A stretch of DNA of 64,000 nt from the NCBI RefSeq assembly GCF_026340675.1, contig NZ_JAPEOX010000001.1, forward strand, positions 930,001 to 994,000. Direction: 5' to 3'. The translations under genes were made by a program, and so were the position numbers. Below, one piece after another: positions 17,806-26,883 of this stretch (its first letter is position 1; each line of letters begins with the position of its first letter). This DNA is from Streptomyces sp. NBC_01264 (GTDB lineage Bacteria; Actinomycetota; Actinomycetes; Streptomycetales; Streptomycetaceae). The notes beneath the pieces are model-generated. The model searched no databases and had not been told where the DNA came from. It saw only the letters and a list, made by a program, of their open reading frames with translations.

Positions 17806-18833
17806 TCGAGCCTCCCTCCGTCACCGCGTGCTACGCCCTCGCCGTCCTGAGCGCCACGGCGGAGGGCACCGGCGGGCCGGCTTCCTGGAGCCTGCCCACG
17901 GACCGGCTGGAGTTCGGCGAGATGCGCGCCCTGTGGGACGAAGTGCTCGGCGCCGTGGGCGCCGGCCCGCACACCGGGCTGCTCGTGGGTGACCGGATCA
18001 GGCCCGAGGGCCTGCACATCCTGGGCCACCTCGTCCTCACCTGCGCCAGCCTCGCGGACGCCGCGCAGGCGGCCGAGCGCTACCACCCCCTGGTGAGCCA
18101 GGCGGGCAAGGTGACCCTGCACCGTCACGGCGGCGTCGGCAGGATCTGTTACCGGCCGACCGTCGCCGCCGCGGCCATGCACCCCCAGCAGGTGGAAGCG
18201 GTCGTCAGCAGCATGGTGCGGGCGGGCCGGTGGATCGCCGGCGACGGCTGGGCGCCCCTGGCCGTGTCGTTCGCCCACCCGCGGAGGGGCTCGGCGGAGC
18301 CCTACGCCGACGTCCTCGGCTGTCCCGTCGCCTTCGACGCCCCGGAGACGGCGATCACGGTCGCCGACGAGGACCTCGACCGGCGCCGCCCGCTCTACGA
18401 CCCGGCGCTCAACGCCCTGCACCGGTCCTACGCCGACCAGCTGCTGCACCGGCTGTCCGCCGCCGGGACCGTCGCCGAGCGCGTACGGCAGTGGCTGGAG
18501 GACGCCGCGCTCCAGGACGCGGGACCGCAGGGCCCCGCCGGGGAGCTCAGCCTCAGCGTCCGGACCCTGCGCCGGGCCCTGCACGCGGAGGGCACGTCGT
18601 GGCGCGCGCTCCTCGACACCGCCCGCCACGGCCGGGCCGGGCGGCTGCTGGAGACCACCGACCTGCCGCTGGACCGGATCGCCCCGCTCGTCGGCCTCAG
18701 CGGCGCGACGGCCCTGGTCCGTGCCTTCACCCGGTGGGAGGGGATGCCTCCGGGGGCCTACAGGAGCAGGCACCGGCCCGCGTCCACGGTTCGCGCCGGG
18801 GCCGGCGGCCCTGGGGAAGGTCACCGCGAGTGA
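17796..18833 (+). CDS. AraC-family transcriptional regulator
   Basis: A 345-residue regulator. The N-terminal two thirds resemble the AraC N-terminal domain of the OruR/ArgR-like subgroup (LRPEGLHILGHL-like IRPEGLHILGHLVLTCASL). The C-terminal DNA-binding domain has LSVRTLRRALHAEGTSWRAL (first HTH) and LPLDRIAPLVGLSGATALVRAF followed by GMPPGAYR (second HTH and signature). It is divergent from the PfpI gene across 265 bp and is the obvious candidate regulator of it. GTG start within a palindrome. Confidence 0.85.
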   Translation: MSVIEPPSVTACYALAVLSATAEGTGGPASWSLPTDRLEFGEMRALWDEVLGAVGAGPHTGLLVGDRIRPEGLHILGHLVLTCASLADAAQAAERYHPLVSQAGKVTLHRHGGVGRICYRPTVAAAAMHPQQVEAVVSSMVRAGRWIAGDGWAPLAVSFAHPRRGSAEPYADVLGCPVAFDAPETAITVADEDLDRRRPLYDPALNALHRSYADQLLHRLSAAGTVAERVRQWLEDAALQDAGPQGPAGELSLSVRTLRRALHAEGTSWRALLDTARHGRAGRLLETTDLPLDRIAPLVGLSGATALVRAFTRWEGMPPGAYRSRHRPASTVRAGAGGPGEGHRE

Positions 18834-19019
18834 GGAGGGTCACCGCGGTCGACCCCCCCGGACGGCCGCCCCCGTTGCTAGATTGTCCGGCGGCCCAGGC
18901 CCCGGACGAGACGCGCCGTACCCGGTTACGCACGACGACGCGCGAGGTGCCGCACGAGCGGCGCCTTCCGCTGTCCGCGCCCGGGCAGCGTCCTCGTCGA
19001 GCAAGATGGGCCGAACGCC
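18834..19019. other. Promoter region of the Ohr gene
   Basis: 186 bp with no ORF of note. A TTGCTAGATTGTCC stretch at about 18876-18889 is the only locally AT-rich element. No MarR-type OhrR gene lies nearby, so regulation is probably by a distant factor. Confidence 0.35.
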
Positions 19020-19487
19020 ATGACCGTGCCACTCACCCGCAGCCTGTACCGGACGACCGCGCACGCCGCCGGGGGCCGGACCGGATCCGTCCGCACCGAC
19101 GACGGGCGCCTGGACGTCCGCCTCGCCCCGCCGCGCAAGAAGGTCCCGGGCACCACCAACCCCGAGCAGCTCTTCGCGGCCGGTTTCGCCGCCTGCTTCA
19201 CCTCCGCGCTCGCGGAGGTCGCCGCCGAGTTCGGGGCGGACGCCTCCGCCGCGCGGGTGGCCTGCGAAGTGGAGCTCGGCACCACGGACACGCCCGCGGG
19301 CTACGGCCTCGCCGTGGCCCTCACCGTCAGCCTGCCCGGGTGGCGGGCCGCGGACCTCCAGCCGCTGCTGCACCGGGCGGACGCGGTATGCCCCTACTCG
19401 CAGGCCGTACGCGGCAACGTACCGCTGACGCTCCTGGCGGTGGAGGACCCCGCCCCCGGTGAACCGGCGCCCTCGCTCACAGCATGA
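19020..19487 (+). CDS. Organic hydroperoxide resistance protein (Ohr/OsmC)
   Basis: A 155-residue Ohr-type thiol peroxidase. The two catalytic cysteines are in context: AAGFAACFTSALAE (Cys59) and ADAVCPYSQAVRGN (Cys124). VPGTTNPEQLFAAGFAACF is the family signature. It reduces organic hydroperoxides in the cytoplasm with lipoyl-type thiols. Its last 11 bases overlap the convergent aldehyde dehydrogenase gene tail-to-tail. Confidence 0.93.
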   Translation: MTVPLTRSLYRTTAHAAGGRTGSVRTDDGRLDVRLAPPRKKVPGTTNPEQLFAAGFAACFTSALAEVAAEFGADASAARVACEVELGTTDTPAGYGLAVALTVSLPGWRAADLQPLLHRADAVCPYSQAVRGNVPLTLLAVEDPAPGEPAPSLTA

Positions 19488-20961
19488 CGTGCTTGGCCTG
19501 GGTGTAGTCCAGGAGCCCGGACAGGGAGAGGTCGCTGCCGTAGCCGGAGTGTTTGACTCCGCCGTGCGGCATCTCGGAGACCGTGGTGCCGTGGGTGTTC
19601 ACCCAGACGATTCCGGTGTGCAGGGCACGGGTGGCGCGCATCGCCCGGTCGTGGTCGGTGGTCCACACGCTCGCGGCCAGGCCGAAGCGAACTCCGTTGG
19701 CGAGGTGCAGGGCCTCGGGCTCGTCCGCGAAGGACTGGACGGTCACGACGGGTCCGAAGATCTCCTCCTGCACGATCTCGTCGTTCTGACGGACGCCCGC
19801 GACCACGGTGGGCTCGTGGAAGAAGCCGGGGCGCGGGAGCCGGCTGCCGCCGGTGACGATCCCGGCATGGGCCGGCAGCCGGTCCAGGAGCCCCCGTACC
19901 GAGGCCAGTTGGACGGTGTTGTTGAGGGGGCCGAAGTCGGCGCCGGCGCGGAGCCCGGCCGCCCGGGCGGCGAAGGCCGCGAGGAACGCGTCGTGGATCC
20001 GGTGGTGGACCAGGAGCCGGGTGGGTGCGGTGCAGTCCTGGCCGGCGTTGTAGAAGGCGACCGCGGCGAGGGCGGCGGCGGTGGCATCCACGTCCACGTC
20101 CTCGTGGACGATGACGGGCGCGTTGCCGCCCAGTTCCAGGTGGACCCGTTTGAGGCCGGCCGCGGCGGCCGCCGCGATCTCCTGTCCGGCGCGGACGCTG
20201 CCGGTGACGGCGATCAGGGCGACCGCCGGGTGGGCGGTGAGGGCCCGGCCGGTGTCGCGGTCCCCGCAGACGACGTTGAGCACGCCCGGCGGCAGATGGT
20301 CGGCGGCGATCCGGGCCAGGAGCACGGCCGAGGTGGGGGTGGTGTCGGCGGGCTTGAGCACGGTGGTGTTGCCGGCGGCGATGGCCGGAGCGATCTTCCA
20401 CGCGGCCATCATCAGCGGGTAGTTCCAGGGGGTGATCTGGGCGCAGACCCCGACCGGTTCGCGGCGCAGCAGGGAGGTGCGGCCTTCGGTGTACTCGGCA
20501 GCGGCGGCGCCCGGGAGGTTCCGGGCGGCTCCGGCGAAGTAGCGGAAGCAGTCGGCGATCCCCGGGAGCTCGTCGTCCCTGAACTGCTCGGCGGGCTTGC
20601 CGGTGTCCCCGGTCTCGGCGGCCGTGAAGGCCTCCGCGTGCGCCTCGATGGCGTCGGCGATGCCGAGGAGGGCGCGCTGGCGCACCTGCGGGGTCGTGGT
20701 GGACCAGTGTGCGTACGCGGCGGCCGCCGCGAAGCAGGCCGCGTCCGTGTCGGCGGGGCCCGAGCGCGGGGCGTGGCGGTGCACGCGTCCGGTGGCGGGG
20801 TCGGTGAGGGCCATGGTGTCGCCGGTGGCCGCGGGCCGGTCCACTCCCCCGATGTGGTTGTACAGGAGCCCGGTGGGGTGAGGCGGGGGCCCGATGCGGT
20901 CGTGCGGCGTCGCGGTGCCGTCGTGCGGCGTCGCGGTGTGGTCGTGCGGGGCGTCAGCCAC
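19477..20961 (-). CDS. Aminoaldehyde-type NAD(P)+ aldehyde dehydrogenase
   Basis: A 494-residue ALDH. QITPWNYPLMMAAWKIAPA, the Glu in VHLELGGNAPV, and the nucleophile in FYNAGQDCTAPTRL are all present, along with EEIFGPVV near the C-terminus. The type resembles gamma-aminobutyraldehyde and betaine aldehyde dehydrogenases. GTG start at 20961, overlapping the amine oxidase stop by 8 bp; the family core starts about 40 residues in, after a His/Asp/Thr/Pro-rich leader encoded by a 21-bp tandem repeat (HDHTATPHDGTATPHD). Last gene of the import/oxidation operon; it would oxidise the aldehyde made by the adjacent amine oxidase. Confidence 0.88.
   Translation of the reverse strand: MADAPHDHTATPHDGTATPHDRIGPPPHPTGLLYNHIGGVDRPAATGDTMALTDPATGRVHRHAPRSGPADTDAACFAAAAAYAHWSTTTPQVRQRALLGIADAIEAHAEAFTAAETGDTGKPAEQFRDDELPGIADCFRYFAGAARNLPGAAAAEYTEGRTSLLRREPVGVCAQITPWNYPLMMAAWKIAPAIAAGNTTVLKPADTTPTSAVLLARIAADHLPPGVLNVVCGDRDTGRALTAHPAVALIAVTGSVRAGQEIAAAAAAGLKRVHLELGGNAPVIVHEDVDVDATAAALAAVAFYNAGQDCTAPTRLLVHHRIHDAFLAAFAARAAGLRAGADFGPLNNTVQLASVRGLLDRLPAHAGIVTGGSRLPRPGFFHEPTVVAGVRQNDEIVQEEIFGPVVTVQSFADEPEALHLANGVRFGLAASVWTTDHDRAMRATRALHTGIVWVNTHGTTVSEMPHGGVKHSGYGSDLSLSGLLDYTQAKHVML
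20898..20950. repeat. 21-bp tandem repeat in the ALDH leader
   Basis: Two and a half copies of a 21-bp unit beginning GTCGTGCGGCGTCGCGGTG encode HDGTATP-type repeats at the ALDH N-terminus. The unit length keeps the frame. Confidence 0.7.
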
Positions 20962-22270
20962 GGCGCAGGGCCTCCTCGGCGGCGGCGCGTCCGGTGCGGA
21001 CGGCACCTTCCATGTAGCCGGCCACCCACTGGTCGGACCCGCAGACGTAGAAGGGGGGTTCATGGGTGCCGTGGCGGGGGCCGACGGCCATGACGTCACC
21101 GGGGGCCCACTGGGTGACGTACCCCTGGGTCCACGGGTCGGTGCCCCACATCCGGATGAAGGTGGCGAGCGGCCGGTGCGCCTCGTCTCCGTAGAGGCGC
21201 GCGATGTCGGCCAGCAGTTCGGCGGTGCGCAGGGGGGCGGGCGTGCCGAGGAGGACTCCGTAGCGTTCGGGCGGGACCAGGGCGGAGAGGATGCCTTCGC
21301 TCTGGGGCCAGGTGCTGCCGAGGACGCCTTCGCATTCGGAGAGGCCGCTGAGGCCCTGGTCGCGCCAGAAGGGTCGGGCGTACGCGGCGGTGAACTTGGC
21401 GGCGAGGGCGTGGCGTTGGCGGTGCAGGGAGGAGAGGCGTTCGTCGGGCACCCCGGTGACGGCGAGCGCGCGGAACGGGCCGGCCGGGAGGGCGCTGACC
21501 ACGGCGTCGGCGGTGAGGGTTTCGCCGTCGGCCAGGCGTACGGAGCTGCGGCCCGGCCGCCGTATCGCGACCTCCGCGACGGGGGAACCCGTACGGATCC
21601 GGCCGCCGAGGGCCTCGGCCATGCGCAGGGCCACGGTCGCCGAGCCCTCGGTCACGCGCAGGCCCTCCCACGCCTCGTACTCGTAGTGGCCGGTGCCGGG
21701 TACGGCGGCGTGTTTGCGCAGGGCCGCGAGCAGGGAGGTCCGTTCGCACGAGCCGTCGGCGAGGGCGAGTTGGCCGATCTCCCAGAGGCGTACGACGGCC
21801 TGGGTGGCGCCCTGGGCGCGGAGCCAGTCGCCGACGGACAGCCGGTCGAGCCGCGCGGCCTCGGGGTGGGACCAGGGGTCGGCCGGATCGACGTCGGCGG
21901 CGAGCGCCGTGAAGGCGGCGCTGACCTTGGCGTGGCAGGCGTCGTCGCCGGGCCCGAACCAGTGGGGCGGGTCCGCGGCGGAGACTCCTTCGGGGGTGGC
22001 GCGGACGAGGGCCCCGGGCTCGGCGACGTAGCTGGGGACCAGGGTGAGGCCCAGTTCCGCGGCCAGAGCGGTGTAGGCGGTGTGGGCCCGGCCGACCACC
22101 TCCCCGCCGAGCTGGACCAGCCGGCCGTCGGGGAGGGTGGTCTGTTCGACGCGTCCGCCGACCCGGTCGCGGGCCTCGACGACGAGGACGTCGGCCCCGC
22201 CCGCGGCCAGGTCGCGCGCGGCGGCGAGACCTGCCAGTCCGGCGCCGAGCACGATGACGTCGTGGTTCAT
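20954..22270 (-). CDS. FAD-dependent amine oxidase (putrescine-oxidase-like)
   Basis: A 438-residue flavin monoamine oxidase. VIVLGAGLAGLAAARDLAAG (residues 4-23) is the Rossmann FAD motif, DVLVVEARDRVGGRV the second ADP contact, and YVCGSDQWVAGYMEGAVRTG the C-terminal FAD motif. The family deaminates putrescine, other polyamines or monoamines to aldehydes with H2O2. Its place between an importer and an aldehyde dehydrogenase supports a catabolic role. The ATG at 22270 has AAGGAAG upstream; it follows potA by 32 bp. Confidence 0.88.
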   Translation of the reverse strand: MNHDVIVLGAGLAGLAAARDLAAGGADVLVVEARDRVGGRVEQTTLPDGRLVQLGGEVVGRAHTAYTALAAELGLTLVPSYVAEPGALVRATPEGVSAADPPHWFGPGDDACHAKVSAAFTALAADVDPADPWSHPEAARLDRLSVGDWLRAQGATQAVVRLWEIGQLALADGSCERTSLLAALRKHAAVPGTGHYEYEAWEGLRVTEGSATVALRMAEALGGRIRTGSPVAEVAIRRPGRSSVRLADGETLTADAVVSALPAGPFRALAVTGVPDERLSSLHRQRHALAAKFTAAYARPFWRDQGLSGLSECEGVLGSTWPQSEGILSALVPPERYGVLLGTPAPLRTAELLADIARLYGDEAHRPLATFIRMWGTDPWTQGYVTQWAPGDVMAVGPRHGTHEPPFYVCGSDQWVAGYMEGAVRTGRAAAEEALRRG

Positions 22271-22302
22271 GGGTGTGCTTCCTTCGGTCGGTGCCGGATG
22301 GG

Positions 22303-23757
22303 TCAGTCGAGGACGAGGCAGTGCTCGGGGTCCCAGCCGATCTCGACCTGCTCGCCGCCGCTCCAGCGGTCCTCCATACGGGACCGGACGGTGTTCTGCT
22401 CCAGCACGGACACCGTGACGCCGGGGGCCAGCTCGATGAGGTAGGTGGTGGTCGGGCCGCTGTACACGGTCTCCCGGACGACTCCGCCGACCCGGGCCAT
22501 GCCCGGTTCGAAGCCGGAGAGCCAGACCTTCTCCGGACGGATCGAGAGGCTGACCCGGCTGCCTTCGGGGACGCCGGGCCGGGGGCCCACGGGCAGGGCG
22601 GGGCCCTGGTCGAGGACGACGCGGCCGGAGCGGTAGGTCCCCGGGACCAGGTTGGAGGTACCCATGAAGGAGGCCACGAACCGGCTCGTGGGGCGCTCGT
22701 ACACGTCCTCCGGTGTGCCGCACTGCTCGATGCGGCCCTCGTTCATGACGGCGAGGCGGTCCGACATGGTCAGCGCCTCGTCCTGGTCGTGGGTGACGAA
22801 GACGAAGGTGATGCCGACCTCGCGCTGGATCTGCTTGAGCTCGACCTGCATCCGGCGGCGCAGTTTCAGGTCGAGGGCGGCCAGTGGCTCGTCCAGGAGC
22901 AGGACTTGGGGCCGGTTGACCAGGGCGCGGGCGAGGGCGACGCGCTGGCGCTGGCCGCCAGAGAGCGTGGGCGGCTTGCGGCCGGCCAGTTCTCCGAGCT
23001 GTACGAGGTCCAGCATCTCGCCGACCCGCCGGCGGATCTCGGCGCGGGGAACGCCGCTGCGCTTGAGGCCGAAGGCCACGTTGTCGGCGAGCGAGAGGTG
23101 GTCGAAGAGGGCGTAGCTCTGGAAGACGGTGTTGACGTTGCGCTTGTTGGGCGGCAGGCCCGTGACGTCCTCGCCGTCGAGCAGGACGCTGCCCTCCGTG
23201 GGGTCGACGAAGCCTCCGGTCATGCGCAGCAGGGTCGTCTTCCCGCAGCCGGAGGGGCCGAGGAGGGAGAAGAACTCACCGGGGGCGATGTCGAGGGTGA
23301 CGTCGTGGACGGCGTAGGTGTCCGTGTTGCGGTACTGCTTGGCGACCCGGTCGAGCCGGACCGCCGGGTGCGGGTCGCCTGCGGCGTGCTCGGCGGGTTC
23401 GGCGTGCGGGGCGGCTGCGGCGTGCTGGGCAGGTTCGGCGTGCGGGTCGCCTGCGGCGTGCTGGGCGGGTCCGGCGTGCGGGGCGGCTGCGGCGGGCGGG
23501 TCGCCTGCGGTGTGCAGGGTGGCTGCGGCATGCAGGGCGGCGTCGGCGGGCGGGTCGCCTGCGGTGTGCAGGGTGGCTGCGGCATGCAGGGCGGCGTCGG
23601 CGGGCGGGTCGCCTGCGGTGTGCAGGGTGGCTGCGGCATGCAGGGCGGCGTCGGCGGGCGGGTCGCCTGCGGTGTGCAGGGCCGCGGCGTCGGGGGCGAC
23701 GGCGTGCGGGTCGACGGTGTGCGCGTCCGCGGGCGGATCAGGGTTCTGGTGCTGCAT
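22303..23757 (-). CDS. potA: PotA-type ABC transporter ATPase with repetitive N-terminal extension
   Basis: A 484-residue ATPase. Residues about 133 onward form a normal PotA: Walker A GPSGCGKTT (about 167-175), Q-loop VFQSYALFDHLSLADN, signature LSGGQRQRVALARAL, Walker B VLLLDEPLAALD, H-loop FVTHDQDEAL, then a TOBE-like C-terminal region. The first 132 residues are an Ala/His/Asp/Pro-rich extension from a 54-bp tandem repeat (LHTAGDPPADAALHAAAT units), with no alternative start codon after the repeats. ATG at 23757 (GGGGAAG upstream) or GTG at 23766 overlapping the potC stop. Energises the polyamine-type importer. Confidence 0.92.
   Translation of the reverse strand: MQHQNPDPPADAHTVDPHAVAPDAAALHTAGDPPADAALHAAATLHTAGDPPADAALHAAATLHTAGDPPADAALHAAATLHTAGDPPAAAAPHAGPAQHAAGDPHAEPAQHAAAAPHAEPAEHAAGDPHPAVRLDRVAKQYRNTDTYAVHDVTLDIAPGEFFSLLGPSGCGKTTLLRMTGGFVDPTEGSVLLDGEDVTGLPPNKRNVNTVFQSYALFDHLSLADNVAFGLKRSGVPRAEIRRRVGEMLDLVQLGELAGRKPPTLSGGQRQRVALARALVNRPQVLLLDEPLAALDLKLRRRMQVELKQIQREVGITFVFVTHDQDEALTMSDRLAVMNEGRIEQCGTPEDVYERPTSRFVASFMGTSNLVPGTYRSGRVVLDQGPALPVGPRPGVPEGSRVSLSIRPEKVWLSGFEPGMARVGGVVRETVYSGPTTTYLIELAPGVTVSVLEQNTVRSRMEDRWSGGEQVEIGWDPEHCLVLD
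23510..23690. repeat. 54-bp in-frame tandem repeat in potA
   Basis: Three near-identical 54-bp units start at 23510, 23564 and 23618, with a partial fourth from 23672; more degenerate related blocks extend back to about 23375. 54 is a multiple of 3, so copy changes lengthen or shorten the protein by 18 residues without breaking frame. Confidence 0.9.
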
Positions 23758-23762
23758 GGGTG

Positions 23763-24722
23763 TCACTTCCCCGGGAGCAGATCGAGGCCGCCTCGGCGGC
23801 CGAAGAGGCGCGGGATGGCGAGGGCGAACGCGATGAGGGCGATGGAGCCGACGAGCATCAGGGTGCCGACGGCGTTGATGGTGGGCTGGACGCCGAACCT
23901 GATCGCCGAGTAGATGCGGACGGAGAGCGGTTGCGGGTCGACACCGGTGGTGAAGTAGGCGAGGACGAAGTCGTCGAAGACGAGGGCGAAGATCAGTACT
24001 CCGGACGCGAGGATGCCGGGGAGCAGCGCGGGCAGGGTCACCAGGCGCAGGGCCTGTCCGCGGGTGGCGCCGAGGTCCATCGCGGCCTCCTCGACCTCCG
24101 GGTTGAGGGCGGCTATGCGGGAGCGCAGGATCACCGTGACGTAGGAGACGGAGAAGGTGATCTCGGCGAGCATCACGGTGGTGGTGGACAGGGTGATGCC
24201 GAGGCCCTTGAAGAGCATCATCGAGGCGACACCGGTGACGATCTCCGGAGTGATCAGCGGGACGAGCATGACCAGTCCCGCGAAGGAGCCGAGGCGGCCG
24301 CGGCCGCGGACCAGTCCCAGGGCGAGGGCCACTCCGAGGACGAGCGAGACGGCCATCGCGACCAGGGACACCCGCAGGCTCATGCCGAGCGAGCCGATGA
24401 GTACGTCGTCGTGGAGGAACGCGTCGTACCAGCGCAGGCTCACCCCGTCGAAGACGGTGAGGGACTTCTGCGCGTTGAAGGAGAACAGGACGACGACGCC
24501 GACGGGGAGGTAGAGCAGCGCGAAGAAGAGCACCGTGACGGCGATCGCGAACCGGGGCCGGCGGTCGGCTCCGCGGCGCCGCGGGGCGGGGCGGCGCGTC
24601 CGGGTGGCGGGCCGGGTCTTCGCCGCGCCGGCGGTCCGTGGGTCGGTCCGTGGGGCGGTGCCTTCGGTCGTCGCGGCGTGCGGCGCGGCAGGCACCGTAC
24701 GGGTGACCGGGCGCGGGTTCAT
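23763..24722 (-). CDS. potC: PotC-type ABC transporter permease
   Basis: A 319-residue permease. An Arg/Thr/Pro/Ala-rich N-terminal tail of about 55 residues precedes six TM segments (AIAVTVLFFALLYLPVGVVVL first). The cytoplasmic EAA loop is present as EEAAMDLGATRGQALRLVTLP, where PotA docks. The ATG at 24722 overlaps the potB stop (ATGA). Pairs with PotB as the membrane channel for the substrate captured by PotD. Confidence 0.92.
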   Translation of the reverse strand: MNPRPVTRTVPAAPHAATTEGTAPRTDPRTAGAAKTRPATRTRRPAPRRRGADRRPRFAIAVTVLFFALLYLPVGVVVLFSFNAQKSLTVFDGVSLRWYDAFLHDDVLIGSLGMSLRVSLVAMAVSLVLGVALALGLVRGRGRLGSFAGLVMLVPLITPEIVTGVASMMLFKGLGITLSTTTVMLAEITFSVSYVTVILRSRIAALNPEVEEAAMDLGATRGQALRLVTLPALLPGILASGVLIFALVFDDFVLAYFTTGVDPQPLSVRIYSAIRFGVQPTINAVGTLMLVGSIALIAFALAIPRLFGRRGGLDLLPGK

Positions 24723-25642
24723 CGGACCGCCTCCGCCTCGTCCTTGCGGGTGCGCCTCAGGTAGCCGAGCATCCCGAGCAGCAGCACCGCCATCAGCAGG
24801 ATGGTCAGGGCCGAGCCGAGCGGCCAGTTCTGGCCCTGGAAGAACTTGTCCTGGATCAGGTTGCCGATCATGATCTGGTCGGGGCCTCCCATGAGCTGTG
24901 CGCTGACGAAGTCGCCCATGGCGGGCAGGAAGACGAGGACGCAGCCGGCTGCCGCGCCCTGGCGGGTGGCGGGCACGGTGACGAAGAGGAAGGTCCTCAA
25001 GGGGCCGCCGTAGAGGTCCCGTCCGGCCTCGATGAGTGAGGTGTCCATGCGCTCCATGGCCGCGTACAGCGGGATGATCATGAAGACGACGAAGCCGTAG
25101 ACGAGTCCGGCGATGACCCCCGGAGCGGTCTGGAGGATCTTGGTGTCGCCGTCGGCGAGGCCGATCGCGCGCAGGGCCTTCAGTACCGGCCCGTCGTCGG
25201 AGAGCACCACGGACCAGCCGTACATCCGCACCAGGTAGTTGGCGAAGAACGGGACGACGATCGCGGCGATCAGCAGGTTCTTGAAGCGGCCGCCGCTCAG
25301 GGCGATGGCGTAGGCGACGGGGTAGGCCACGGCCAGGCAGATCAGGCAGGTGATCAGCGCGTAGCCGAGCGAGCGCAGCAGGACGGTGCGGTAGGCCGGA
25401 TCGGCCAGCGCGGCGAAGTTCTCGAAGTTGAGCCCGAAGCGAGGGTTTCCGAGCGGGTCGGTGGTGCCGAGGGAGAGGGTGGCCACCAGGAGCAGGGACG
25501 CGACGAGGAACCCGGTCATCCAGAGGGTGCCCGGGAGCATGAACCAGGTCCACAGCCTCGCCTCCTTCCCCGCGCGTCCTCCGCGCGGCGGACGGGGCGG
25601 GACGGATCCGACCCGCGGACCCCGAAGATCAGGTCGTGGCAT
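24719..25642 (-). CDS. potB: PotB-type ABC transporter permease
   Basis: A 307-residue permease with six TM segments (WFMLPGTLWMTGFLVASLLLV first) and the EAA loop LIEAGRDLYGGPLRTFLFVTVP. YLVRMYGWSVVL is a conserved PotB stretch. The start codon is one base past the potD stop, so translation is coupled. Confidence 0.92.
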   Translation of the reverse strand: MPRPDLRGPRVGSVPPRPPRGGRAGKEARLWTWFMLPGTLWMTGFLVASLLLVATLSLGTTDPLGNPRFGLNFENFAALADPAYRTVLLRSLGYALITCLICLAVAYPVAYAIALSGGRFKNLLIAAIVVPFFANYLVRMYGWSVVLSDDGPVLKALRAIGLADGDTKILQTAPGVIAGLVYGFVVFMIIPLYAAMERMDTSLIEAGRDLYGGPLRTFLFVTVPATRQGAAAGCVLVFLPAMGDFVSAQLMGGPDQIMIGNLIQDKFFQGQNWPLGSALTILLMAVLLLGMLGYLRRTRKDEAEAVR

Positions 25643-25643
25643 G

Positions 25644-26774
25644 TCAGCCGGCCTTCACGTCGGTCCAGGCGGCGTCGCGGTGCTGCTCGCCCTTGGCCGT
25701 GCCGTTGCGGAAGTAGAGGTCGTCCTTGAGGTCGGCCGCCGTCACCTGGCACTGGGGGAACGGCTCGACGAGCGCGGTGTAGGTGTCCTCGCTGCCGCGG
25801 ACCGGCATGGGGTAGCCGATGTACTCGATGTTCTTCTTCACGTTCTCCGGGCGGAGCATGTAGTCGATGAAGAGCATCGCCGTGCCGGGGTGCTGCGCGT
25901 TGGCGGGGATCGCGTAACAGTCGGAGTTGAGGGGGGCGCCCTCGCGGGCGACCTCGAAGCCGAAGACGGAGGGGTCCTCCGCCTGGGCGAGCATGGCGGC
26001 CATGTCCCCGCTCCACGCCTGCGTCATGTCGGCGTTGCCGTTGAGCAGGTTGTTGTAGCTGTCGCTGGAGAAGCCGCGCAGGCGGGGGCGGAGCGAGCGC
26101 AGGGTGTCGGTGACGCGCGCGAGCTCGTCCTGGTCGTCGGTGGTGAGGCCGAGGCCGAGCTTGAGCTCGCCCACGCCGAGCACCTCGTCGCGGTCGTCGA
26201 GGACGAAGACCTTGCCCTTGGCCTGCTCGTTCCACAGGTCGTCCCAGGAGCCGGTCAGGTCGCCGAGCCGGTCGCGGCGCCAGCCGATGCCGGTCTTGTA
26301 CATGGTGAAGGGCACGGTGTGCCGGGAGCGGGGGTCGTACCAGGGGTCGGCGAAGTAGTCGTAGCCGGCGAACACGGCCTCGGCGTTCTTCAGCCGGGTG
26401 TGGTCGATCGTCCGCAGCTTCCCCCCGTCGGCGAGGCGCTGGGACCACTTCGCCGTGGGGAAGATGATGTCGTACCGGTTCCCGGAGTTGAGCTTGGCGG
26501 CCATGCCTTCCATCGAGTCGAAGTTCGACTGGACGACCTTGACGCCGTACTCCTTCTCGAAGCCTTCGAAGACGGCCGGGTCGACGAAGTCGGCCCAGTT
26601 GAAGTAGACGAGGTCGCCGTCGACCTTGACGTCGATCGGCGTCTCCTCGGCCGCTTTGCCGGCCGGGTCGTCACCGGCCGCGAACCCGCAGCCGGCTGCC
26701 GCGAGGCCGAATGCGGCGGCGGTGCCGGCGCGGAGGAGGGAGCGTCTGGACAGGGGGTGTGCCTCGGGGGACAT
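25644..26774 (-). CDS. potD: PotD-type substrate-binding lipoprotein
   Basis: A 376-residue solute-binding protein. The N-terminus combines a Tat-like SRRSLLRAG motif with a lipobox (GLAAAGCGF), so it is probably a lipoprotein exported folded. LVYFNWADFVDPAVFEGFEKEYGVKVV is the start of the PotD/PotF family, and YDIIFPTAKWSQRLADGGKL and LRGFSSDSYNNLLNGNADM follow. Family ligands are polyamines, but related proteins bind other cationic amines; binding-site residues cannot be assigned by eye. Follows the Rieske gene by 109 bp. Confidence 0.9.
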   Translation of the reverse strand: MSPEAHPLSRRSLLRAGTAAAFGLAAAGCGFAAGDDPAGKAAEETPIDVKVDGDLVYFNWADFVDPAVFEGFEKEYGVKVVQSNFDSMEGMAAKLNSGNRYDIIFPTAKWSQRLADGGKLRTIDHTRLKNAEAVFAGYDYFADPWYDPRSRHTVPFTMYKTGIGWRRDRLGDLTGSWDDLWNEQAKGKVFVLDDRDEVLGVGELKLGLGLTTDDQDELARVTDTLRSLRPRLRGFSSDSYNNLLNGNADMTQAWSGDMAAMLAQAEDPSVFGFEVAREGAPLNSDCYAIPANAQHPGTAMLFIDYMLRPENVKKNIEYIGYPMPVRGSEDTYTALVEPFPQCQVTAADLKDDLYFRNGTAKGEQHRDAAWTDVKAG

Positions 26775-26883
26775 GCGGGGTCCTCTCCGTAGGGGGCCGT
26801 GGGGAGACGGCTGGTGGGAAGACGTGCGCGGAGGGTGGGGGGTGAGGTGAGACGGGGGGAACTGGAGCTGTCTCAGGCGCGGT

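Noticed and set aside
23510..23690. CRISPR-like repeat array
   Set aside because: Units are contiguous with no unique spacers, are in frame with PotA, and no cas genes are present.
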